Assembly: GCA_002007465.1 (NCBI GenBank) | Contig: LNAC01000163.1 | Coordinates: forward strand, 2,248,243-2,312,242 | Origin: Ailurus styani | Lineage: Eukaryota; Chordata; Mammalia; Carnivora; Ailuridae | Direction: 5' to 3' | DNA: 64,000 nt | Translations under genes and position numbers: made by a program | The notes under the pieces: model-generated | Database searches by the model: none | What the model was told of the DNA's origin: nothing | The model's input: the letters and a program-made list of their open reading frames with translations, nothing else | Shown here: positions 61,201-64,000 of the stretch, piece by piece | Layout of the letters: each line of letters starts with the position of its first letter | Position numbering within the stretch: position 1 is the first letter of the stretch

Positions 61201-64000
61201 GAGTAAGTTTTCTTTGAGTGGATCTCCACAGTACCTTCAGCATTACTTTGCATACTGTGGACACTAAGTATTCCAGCTTCATTAGACTTGACATACATTA
61301 GTCATTCTTAATTCTGACAATTTAGAGTAAACTCTTATTAAATGTAATTACCAGATATTACTTTTTTACACATAAGTAATTTAGATATCTGTAAAATAAA
61401 ATATAAAACACAGATTCCACTACAGTTGTTCTGCAAGCCTTCTCTTTGCCATGCACAACTTGCTCCAGAGTTTTATAACCCTGCAGCTTGAAAATTCTTT
61501 ATGAGCAAAAATTTGTAAGGAAGGGTAAGAGATTTACCAATACTCTGGTCCAACCCAAAATCACTTGCGGGGATGATCCCAAGGAGAAAGCACTTTGGTG
61601 CAATCTCAATTTAACAAAAGTTACAACATTTTCGCTTTATGTGTCAACAAAACTTTAGTGAAAAATAACTGCATGATACAAAGTGCTTAGGGTTACGATT
61701 GATGGCTAAGAGTTTCTTTCTGGAGTAATGAAATTGTTCTAAAATTGATTGCGGTGATGAATGCACAACTCTTTGTACCAAAAGCCACTGTACTGTACAC
61801 TTTAAGTGAGTGAACAGTAGAATATGTGAATTTTATCTCAATAAAGCTGTTAAAAACAGAAAATGACAGAAAACAAATGTCCTTTAAGGGGTACTTGAAA
61901 CTTACCTCCTTCTCCAGATCCAGAGCCATTATCTGAGAATAAAAACAAACAATGAATAGAAATATTTTTGCTGGAAAGTTCATCCTATCCAATGGTAAAA
62001 TTTCCTATCAAAAATCAAATTGCAATGGGGTGCCTGGGTGTCTCAGTCAGTTGAGCATCTGACTCTTGGTTTCGGCTCAGGTCACAATCTCAGGGTTGTG
62101 AGATAGAGCTCTGCATTGGGGACCATGCTCATTAGGGAGTCTGCTTGATTTTCTCTCTCTCTCCCACTCTGCCTCTCCCCCTCCCACCCTCACTCTCACA
62201 CATTTGGATGCTTGCTCGCTCGCTCGCTCTCTAAAATAAATAAATCTTTTTAAAAAATCAAAGTGTGACAGGAATTCTCATGTAGACTTTTTCTTTATTT
62301 TTTTTAATATGGAACTAAACTATTCTTATATACCTCTTCCAGGTCTTTCTCCAAATAGAAATTCCTTGGACATACAATCATCTATACCTCATACATCTTT
62401 TGTAGCCCATTCAGGGAATAGGCAGGTTCCTCGCACAGAGTAAAGGCCAATAAACACTGTAAAGTAAATGGCTCGATAAAAGTAATGTTAATTAACTCAC
62501 TTGAAAGGTAAAAAAAATAATAATAATTTTGTTAAAGCTTGAGAGGAATAATGAATAAGCTACTTTTATTAGAAAGGGAGGAAAAGAGCTTTGGGTCTTG
62601 CTCAAAAAATCTTAATGAAATTTGTGGATAAAGGCCAAAAGCCAAAAGGTAAGAGAAAGCCTCAAGGCTTAAAAGGAAAGAACTTCAGAGCTGAGGTTTT
62701 CAAATTACTGATAAAATTAGCTTCCTCTAGGAAACCTAACCAGAAGAACTCTCACCAAGGTGTAGGTGAGACATTCATCACTAATGAAATTAAAGAGCCT
62801 CCCTCAGTATTACCAGTAAGAAGTCTGCCTAAAATGTAATTAAGATGAAATATTTATTTTATAAACCCTAAAAAGGCCAATATATGGTGCAGAGCATGTT
62901 ACAAAGAGGGTAATGCTATAGTATCATCAGCATCGTATAGTAAAAAAGCAGAGACAGCAAGTGAAGAACTTGACATACTTTCTCCAGCACTTTTGGGGGA
63001 GGGGTGGGGGAGACACATCCTCAGGAATCCACTTCAGTTCTTCAAAAAGTTCCCCAGAATGGGAAACAACACCCTTCACAATATCACTCTTTCCCCTTTA
63101 ATCTCCTTCAGATAATAATCGAATTCCCAAAACATGGTAGAAACAGAAGGAACTAGAAAAATACACATTTTTTTGTTATATCTACTGCAAAATCTTTATA
63201 AGATTTTATGAAGTTTTAAACTGTGTTCAATTTTGATTAATCAATCATAAATAATTACATCTGAGTAAGTCAGGAGGAAAAGAAAGGGTGGAAGAGCAGA
63301 AAAAAGACAAGAAGGGAATTCAATTTAAAATTGTTTTATAATCAAACTTCTCTTAGGAAAACACTCCCTTTTTCCTTCTATTATACATACATCAACGGGG
63401 TACATATTATGTGCTAGGCAACATGAAAAAATGCTAGGAATAAACTGCTAAGTAAGAAGGCCCCAGTGCATGAGATACTCACTCCCAACCTGTTTCCAAA
63501 CCATGCCCAATTTTAATAAATATAGTACCTCATACCTTCCCTTCATGTTCTTTAAAACTGTTTAAAAAATTAAATATTGTGACTCTCCCGATAATGAGAT
63601 TGAGTTCTTCTTGTAGATTATATTTTCATTGCACATGCGCCTTCCCCCGTCCACAGAACTCCACCCCAACCCTAGGACTACACTGTACCTCCGCAGGCAG
63701 GGCACACCACCTTCCTGCTGAGAAGCAACTGCTCTGGCAGGAGACACATGTGTCAGAGAAATGAAATGCTAGGATATATACAGAGAGAGATGCACAAAGT
63801 GGGAACAAACTCTGCCAGGAGATGCCATGGAAGAAAAATTGTGGACGATAAAAGGCTAAAGCTCAACCTTAAAGCATAAGAAAGGAGATTTCAAGTAAAC
63901 CAAAGAGAACGTTATTTCTAGCACAGGGACCAGGACTAATAAAAAGACCAAATGAGATGAATAACACTGGCCCACTGAACAACTAACAAGATCAATATAG
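18606..64000 (-). CDS. TMEFF1: TMEFF1 (tomoregulin-1), 3' seven coding exons; 5' part outside window
   Basis: Seven exons with matching phases and GT-AG sites splice into about 234 residues of the roughly 380-residue protein. In order they encode the [14 protein letters not shown] linker, a ten-cysteine follistatin module, a spacer ([20 protein letters not shown]), an EGF module spaced C-x7-C-x4-C-x10-C-x-C-x8-C, a transmembrane helix (about [19 protein letters not shown]) and a tail ending TSSRMV. TMEFF1 is a type I membrane protein, strongest in brain. It antagonises Nodal through Cripto and has been reported as a neuronal restriction factor for herpes simplex virus (established knowledge). 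Introns in the window are 3.5, 8.8, 10.4, 1.8, 15.9 and 2.3 kb. Signal peptide, first follistatin module and promoter are not here. TMEFF2 is the paralogue; the exact tail and spacer favour TMEFF1, as does adjacency to CAVIN4. Confidence 0.95.
20395..20560 (+). repeat. MIR SINE
   Basis: The diverged MIR core is visible: gatcttgagtaaggtacttccc followed by a cctcaagtttcc 3' portion. Confidence 0.6.
20875..21010 (+). repeat. MIR SINE
   Basis: Clear MIR order: ggttcagtggaaaaagg, ttcaaatccagg, and agctggatgaccacaggcaa. Confidence 0.75.
22151..22309 (-). CDS. TMEFF1: TMEFF1 exon 9 (EGF end, juxtamembrane and transmembrane)
   Basis: The exon is 159 nt with acceptor cccctttcag and donor ACAAG followed by gtaggt. 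It encodes [10 protein letters not shown] (EGF cysteines 5 and 6), the juxtamembrane [16 protein letters not shown] and a hydrophobic helix ending VMCIT(R). In TMEFF proteins ectodomain shedding occurs in this juxtamembrane region (known for TMEFF2). The exon starts and ends in the same phase. Confidence 0.96.
23783..23980 (+). mobile_element. CAN-SINE, young subtype
   Basis: Full-length element inserted in the L1. A short duplication, ctattaca, lies on both sides. Confidence 0.93.
23990..24185 (+). repeat. Direct duplication around an N (24085)
   Basis: 23990-24084 and 24086-24185 are the same L1 segment. They differ only by a 5-base insertion in the second copy and abut a single N. Confidence 0.9.
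24840..25038 (+). mobile_element. CAN-SINE, older diverged subtype
   Basis: The head ggccacctgggtggctctg and tail gataaaatctttaaaaaag are recognisable. Confidence 0.88.
26993..27022. repeat. (GA)n microsatellite
   Basis: About 14 GA units follow an A-tract inside the L2 relic. Confidence 0.9.
27130..27240. repeat. AT-rich low-complexity tract
   Basis: Alternating tatata/aaatat motifs over about 110 bases. Confidence 0.85.
28000..28450 (+). repeat. L2 LINE 3' fragment
   Basis: L2 order is visible: caactggtcaccaaaacc, ccaccagagtggctttcag, taagtggcttcttactgcc, and taaagggcaagtgcc. Confidence 0.65.
28975..29230 (+). repeat. MIR element
   Basis: The pattern actgtgctaagcactttgcat, tctcacttaattttagcaac, gaggcttaaacatttaag is typical of MIR. 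Confidence 0.65.
29364..29965 (+). mobile_element. L1 insertion with 5' inversion (twin priming)
   Basis: 29364-29548 is L1 ORF2 sequence in reverse orientation: the minus strand reads the ORF2-like peptide [19 protein letters not shown]. From 29549 the forward 3' end begins (ggaatactatgcagccatc) and runs through cacagacctgtactcctggg to ttaataaaaatat. Confidence 0.85.
30203..30258. repeat. 29-bp tandem duplication
   Basis: Two copies of a gagctaagggtagag-rich unit lie 29 bases apart. Confidence 0.7.
30540..30660 (+). repeat. MIR element
   Basis: The MIR core is ctgaccttgaacaagtcac followed by agaacctctctggc. Confidence 0.65.
31086..31209 (-). CDS. TMEFF1: TMEFF1 exon 8 (first two-thirds of EGF module)
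   Basis: The exon is 124 nt with acceptor tcttttaag and donor TGTAG followed by gtaggt. It encodes (D)[16 protein letters not shown] then [15 protein letters not shown] and ends STQKASC(R). It supplies EGF cysteines 1-4; cysteines 5 and 6 are in exon 9. The C-x7-C-x4-C-x10-C spacing is that of EGF-receptor-ligand-like modules. Confidence 0.95.
31951..32140 (+). mobile_element. CAN-SINE, older subtype
   Basis: Head ggggtgtctaggtggatcag; body ctcaggtcatgatctcaggg; A-rich tail. Confidence 0.9.
32838..33085. repeat. hAT-type MER element relic
   Basis: Motifs of the family recognisable by 'ccacatgtggct' ends are present in diverged form: cagcattgtctgacataat, ttttctaggagccatat, and tagccatgtttcaagtactc. 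The exact subfamily is from memory and uncertain. Confidence 0.5.
33577..33705. repeat. Degenerate tandem duplication (about 65 bp)
   Basis: ataataatggga...ctacagagactgagg is followed by ataataatggtact...ctacagaggctgtgg. Confidence 0.55.
34363..34530 (-). mobile_element. CAN-SINE, older subtype
   Basis: Flanked by gagaaatgttttctta / gagaaatgtcttctta duplications. Confidence 0.9.
34778..34872 (+). mobile_element. Short-form tRNA-derived SINE
   Basis: The head gggtgtctagctgacccggt and the ending gttaggtgtagagattactt belong to the short CAN-SINE form. The downstream part is cut by the next SINE. Confidence 0.65.
34874..35068 (-). mobile_element. CAN-SINE
   Basis: Tail on the left; head gagccacccaggtgtctc on the right. 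Confidence 0.9.
35610..35823 (-). mobile_element. CAN-SINE with (CTTT)n tail
   Basis: The ccagtcccattcttt duplication is on both sides. The poly(A) tail has become a ttctttcttt microsatellite. Confidence 0.92.
36454..36640 (-). mobile_element. CAN-SINE in L1
   Basis: Flanked by ggacattctaac / ggacattctgac. Confidence 0.92.
36876..37089 (+). mobile_element. CAN-SINE, older subtype, in L1
   Basis: Flanked by agatgaaagacctctag / agatgaaagagttctag. Head gagccccctgtgtggctcag. Confidence 0.9.
37525..37700 (+). repeat. MIR element
   Basis: Order: agggctctgaattctagtcc, then ttcagcttcttcatctgcaa. Confidence 0.65.
37860..38010 (+). repeat. MIR element
   Basis: Pattern: catccccattatatagatat, ctgaggctcagcgaaagc, acagcctgtaagtg. 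Confidence 0.6.
38142..38561 (+). other. Unexplained 139-codon open frame in intron
   Basis: This is the longest frame outside the two genes that is not a shadow of an exon or a transposon I recognise. It lies antisense to TMEFF1 in a locally GC-richer patch with several CpGs. I recognise no domain, the start has no supporting context, and a minus-strand frame of 99 codons overlaps it. It could be a decayed retrocopy or an unrecognised old repeat. Confidence 0.2.
38822..38915 (+). repeat. hAT-type MER fragment
   Basis: gtgctatccaatacagtagcc and ggccacgtgtggctatttaa are the terminal motifs of this MER group. Confidence 0.65.
39070..39660 (+). repeat. L2 LINE 3' end
   Basis: Order: ctaactgatctccctgcctc, gattctccactgcctacaaa, ttagagggttatattc, ending taggcacataataaatta. 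Confidence 0.65.
40050..40440 (+). repeat. MIR element split by a SINE
   Basis: gttatcatttattaagcac and tgttctaagtacttgaaatg precede the SINE; ataaaactatgagatagcta and ttattctcattttac follow it. Confidence 0.65.
40133..40346 (-). mobile_element. CAN-SINE, older subtype, in MIR
   Basis: Flanked by the exact 16-bp duplication tgtattatttaatttt. Confidence 0.92.
40765..40825 (-). mobile_element. Gapped young L1: 3' end only, then N
   Basis: A poly-T run is followed by sequence whose minus strand reads agacctgtaccccttgggca and then A/T-rich DNA, the carnivore L1 3' end. It stops at the N at 40825. The 44-base flank beginning tacaaataaatcctac is repeated on both sides (40722-40765 and 40827-40870). 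Confidence 0.75.
40840..41200 (-). repeat. L2 LINE fragment
   Basis: Reversed L2 3' end: gcacctaagtatgtgccaaac, aaaactcagagtctagagg, gaaatgacttctaagctaag. Confidence 0.55.
41250..41335 (+). repeat. Old L1 3' end fragment
   Basis: aactacatgtgaatctgcaa and tctcaataaaaattttaatt are typical of L1M 3' ends. Confidence 0.55.
41371..41465. repeat. AT-rich self-complementary tract near exon 7
   Basis: Repeated atttaatat / atattaaat words span about 95 bases, starting about 140 bases downstream (in gene direction) of exon 7. Confidence 0.85.
41604..41669 (-). CDS. TMEFF1: TMEFF1 exon 7 (linker between follistatin and EGF modules)
   Basis: This 66-nt exon has acceptor ttttatag and a weak donor, AAAG followed by gtattg. 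It encodes (T)[20 protein letters not shown] and VK. It lacks cysteines and is rich in charged residues, a flexible spacer. It begins and ends in the same phase, so it is frame-neutral if skipped. Confidence 0.93.
41670..43489 (-). other. TMEFF1: TMEFF1 intron 6
   Basis: A 1.8 kb phase 1 intron. Only a diverged plus-strand L2 piece (about 41700-41945) is recognisable; 41945-43489 shows no repeat or gene. Confidence 0.85.
41700..41945 (+). repeat. L2 LINE fragment
   Basis: It ends with tttcagctcaaatgtcatct and ccttaaaaaatcttccctg, typical L2 wording. Confidence 0.6.
43490..43638 (-). CDS. TMEFF1: TMEFF1 exon 6 (Kazal-like part of follistatin module 2)
   Basis: The exon is 149 nt with acceptor aacag and donor CACAG followed by gtaaaa. 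It encodes [18 protein letters not shown] then [16 protein letters not shown] and ends HLGHCT. Together with exon 5 this gives ten cysteines, the full follistatin set, and the Kazal signature C-x-SDG-x-Y-x-N-x-C is visible. Follistatin modules bind TGF-beta-family ligands (family knowledge). Confidence 0.96.
43920..44130 (+). repeat. MIR element
   Basis: Near-full MIR: tagtggaaaggacacagaac, gactctaaatcccagccc, and ttgtgtccagattcttcccc. Confidence 0.75.
44267..44480 (+). mobile_element. CAN-SINE
   Basis: Head gggacggctgggtggctcag; tail with (AAATA)n extension. Confidence 0.92.
45333..45364. repeat. (GGAA)n microsatellite
   Basis: aaggaaggaaggaaag-type repeats follow a short T/A stretch. Confidence 0.85.
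45423..45650 (+). mobile_element. CAN-SINE, young; first of a tandem pair
   Basis: Full length. The target aaaaaacttgggg is duplicated, so it landed exactly at the head of the next SINE. Confidence 0.93.
45653..45876 (+). mobile_element. CAN-SINE, older; second of the tandem pair
   Basis: Head ggggtgcctgggtggctcag with gtcagttgggcatctgag; tail (GAAA)n. Confidence 0.92.
46264..46484 (+). mobile_element. CAN-SINE, young subtype
   Basis: Flanked by the exact 16-bp duplication aaaagcagccagaaag. Confidence 0.95.
46850..47360 (+). repeat. Old L1 3' end fragment
   Basis: acaatccaaatgtccatcaac, taacatgaatgaattccaaa and tggactttttaaata-like ending are typical of L1M 3' sequence. Confidence 0.6.
48035..48200 (+). 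repeat. MIR element
   Basis: Order: accatttactctgcacctac, ttatttaatcctgacaacaa, aaagcccaagatcac. Confidence 0.6.
48283..48473 (-). mobile_element. CAN-SINE, older; head joined to the shared extension
   Basis: Left tail, right head gagccacccaggtgcacc. The bases after the head (48474-48512) match the extension at 11710-11751. I could not find a clear target duplication. Confidence 0.88.
48474..48512 (-). repeat. Second copy of the SINE 5' extension
   Basis: cacatgtttatcatgaaaa and ttttcactaaactgg align to the 11.7 kb copy with four mismatches in 38 bases. Confidence 0.6.
48513..48650 (+). repeat. L2 LINE fragment
   Basis: ccttgcttttctctcaaacac, tctagaatatttccctcaca and ttttttctcaagtcttac follow L2 order. 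Confidence 0.55.
48713..48918 (+). mobile_element. CAN-SINE, young subtype
   Basis: The gaagtaagtccagtga / gaagtccagtga duplication flanks it; A-rich tail. Confidence 0.93.
49611..49682. repeat. (GA)n/(GAAA)n microsatellite
   Basis: GA units grade into gaaaagaaaag repeats. Confidence 0.85.
49727..49927 (+). mobile_element. CAN-SINE, older subtype
   Basis: Head ggggtgcctgggtggctcag with gtcagttaagcacccgac; tail aataaataaatctttac. Confidence 0.9.
50134..50262 (+). mobile_element. Short-form tRNA-derived SINE
   Basis: Head ggggtgcctggccggctcag, then a direct run to a ggctgtgaagattac ending without the pyrimidine-rich middle. A-rich tail. Confidence 0.75.
50482..50691 (+). mobile_element. CAN-SINE; first of a tandem pair
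   Basis: Flanked by aaaaacactttcaggg copies; the right copy runs into the head of the next SINE. Confidence 0.93.
50705..50820 (+). mobile_element. Short-form tRNA-derived SINE; second of the pair
   Basis: Head gggcacatggctggctcag; ending gttgggtgtagagattatg; A tail. Confidence 0.8.
51030..51840 (+). mobile_element. Retroviral-type LTR relic (family uncertain)
   Basis: LTR-like order: gcacagagcccctaaaaccc, tatgctaaggaaatgactca, tcaccaacggccaataattt, ccaggttggtgaacgcatac, ccttgccctatgcgcctctt, then an aataaac signal near 51464. No internal viral coding sequence is attached, so it looks like a solitary old LTR. I am unsure of the family; ERVL- or ERV1-class MER LTR is my best guess. Confidence 0.5.
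52351..52552 (+). mobile_element. CAN-SINE; first of a tandem pair
   Basis: Head ggggatggctgggtggctcag; tail aaataaataaaatctt, abutted directly by the next SINE. Confidence 0.92.
52553..52770 (+). mobile_element. CAN-SINE, young, inserted in the preceding SINE's tail
   Basis: Head ggggcgcctgggtggctcag. The host tail word aaataaaatctt recurs after it. Confidence 0.92.
52890..53310 (-). repeat. L2 LINE fragment
   Basis: Reversed L2 wording: ttagggagccaacaatctgc, gaggcttctgggaagaggc, ctccaggcagagggaataag. Confidence 0.5.
55260..55420 (+). repeat. MIR element
   Basis: Order: ttctgggtaactgcaagcc, tcacttgtaaaatcaggata. Confidence 0.6.
55766..55983 (+). mobile_element. CAN-SINE, young subtype
   Basis: Flanked by the exact 14-bp duplication agaaatgtttttca. 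Confidence 0.95.
56046..56090 (-). mobile_element. Severely truncated SINE (tail only)
   Basis: A poly-T followed by taaagattttctttattttt, the SINE tail, and nothing more. It is flanked by aattttggcgttttt / aattttggcattttt. Confidence 0.6.
56126..56322 (+). mobile_element. CAN-SINE, young subtype
   Basis: Flanked by the exact 16-bp duplication aaggaaatcagatata. Confidence 0.95.
57008..57203 (+). mobile_element. CAN-SINE
   Basis: Head ggacgcctgggtggctcag; flanked by aaaaagttatataa / aaaaattatataaa. Confidence 0.93.
58193..58226. repeat. (CA)n microsatellite
   Basis: About 17 uninterrupted CA units. Confidence 0.95.
59557..59653 (-). CDS. TMEFF1: TMEFF1 exon 5 (start of follistatin module 2)
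   Basis: The exon is 97 nt with acceptor tttaaacag and donor GTTGG followed by gtgagt. It encodes [18 protein letters not shown] and continues [15 protein letters not shown]. This completes the acidic Ser-Gly linker and starts the follistatin N-terminal subdomain with its first three cysteines. The longer open frame over this spot (59465-59944) is in a different phase and is not the gene product. Confidence 0.94.
59654..61905 (-). other. TMEFF1: TMEFF1 intron 4
   Basis: A 2.3 kb phase 1 intron between the microexon and exon 5. Apart from an old L1 end at 61690-61862, no repeat or gene was recognised. Confidence 0.85.
61690..61862 (+). repeat. Old L1 3' end fragment beside microexon 4
   Basis: ctttctggagtaatgaaattg, gatgaatgcacaactctttg, and tatctcaataaagctgtt are L1M 3' wording. 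Confidence 0.7.
61906..61932 (-). CDS. TMEFF1: TMEFF1 microexon 4 (27 nt)
   Basis: The acceptor tttttattctcag precedes AT-AATGGCTCTGG, and the exon ends GGAG followed by a consensus gtaagt. It starts and ends with split codons of the same phase, so its 27 nt are a whole number of codons. It encodes (D)NGSGSGEG(E), a Ser-Gly linker with acidic residues between the first and second follistatin modules. Phase continuity with exon 5 is exact. The exon is too short for ORF-based detection and was found by matching the family sequence and splice sites. The exon number assumes the ten-exon model. Confidence 0.9.
61933..64000 (-). other. TMEFF1: TMEFF1 intron 3 (partial)
   Basis: Upstream intron sequence runs to the window edge. 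It contains one SINE at 62027-62253 and otherwise no recognised repeat or exon. An 82-codon basic frame at 62591-62839 on the plus strand has no similarity I know. Confidence 0.75.
62027..62253 (+). mobile_element. CAN-SINE, older subtype, 95 bases from microexon 4
   Basis: Head ggggtgcctgggtgtctcag, a (GCTC)n run, tail aataaataaatctttttaaa. Flanked by aaaaatcaaattg / aaaaatcaaagtg. Confidence 0.9.

Noticed and set aside
62591..62839. 82-codon Lys-rich plus-strand frame
   Set aside because: No known similarity, no regulatory context, and A-rich intron sequence easily yields Lys-rich frames.
1..64000. CRISPR array, operon, ribosome binding sites or prokaryotic defence system
   Set aside because: The window is mammalian nuclear DNA with spliced genes; no such feature is present.

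Overview
The window is ordinary nuclear DNA of a carnivoran mammal, most likely a mustelid. It is AT-rich and intron-dominated. It carries about three dozen tRNA-Lys-derived carnivore SINEs (CAN-SINE/SINEC), many nearly identical, with intact flanking duplications and the 'gtgggttaaagcctctgc' head variant. It also has carnivore L1 3' ends and old L2, MIR, hAT/MER and LTR relics. Three single Ns (4389, 24085, 40825) mark assembly joins.

Two protein-coding genes lie head to tail on the minus strand. Both were reconstructed from translated exons with consensus splice sites. CAVIN4 (MURC, a muscle caveolar coat protein) is complete: exon 1 at 16635-17042, a 7.1 kb intron, and exon 2 at 8844-9518, giving 360 residues. 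TMEFF1 (tomoregulin-1, a neuronal type I membrane protein with follistatin and EGF modules) is represented by its last seven coding exons, numbered 4-10 on the ten-exon mammalian model. They lie at 61906-61932, 59557-59653, 43490-43638, 41604-41669, 31086-31209, 22151-22309 and 18606-18690. They encode about 234 C-terminal residues: an acidic Ser-Gly linker, a ten-cysteine follistatin module, a six-cysteine EGF module, the transmembrane helix and a short basic tail. Exons 1-3 and the promoter lie beyond base 64000. The order TMEFF1-CAVIN4 matches the human chromosome 9q31 arrangement. Only about 1.56 kb separates the TMEFF1 stop from the CAVIN4 start.

Layout: 1-8843 is the CAVIN4 downstream flank, with a minisatellite close to its stop codon. 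8844-17042 is CAVIN4, and 17043-18605 is the intergenic/3' UTR interval with a TATA-type promoter candidate. 18606-64000 is TMEFF1. The part from 15.3 to 23.8 kb, covering the CAVIN4 start and the last two TMEFF1 exons, has no recent SINE or L1. The 44-57 kb part of TMEFF1 intron 5 is packed with SINEs, nearly all antisense to the gene.

I found no CRISPR array, operon, RNA gene or convincing undescribed coding system. The most interesting items are exon-architecture features of TMEFF1 (a 27-nt microexon carrying a Ser-Gly motif, and an in-frame skippable transmembrane exon), a composite SINE with an extra 5' segment seen at two loci, and a gapped young L1 insertion at 40.8 kb.
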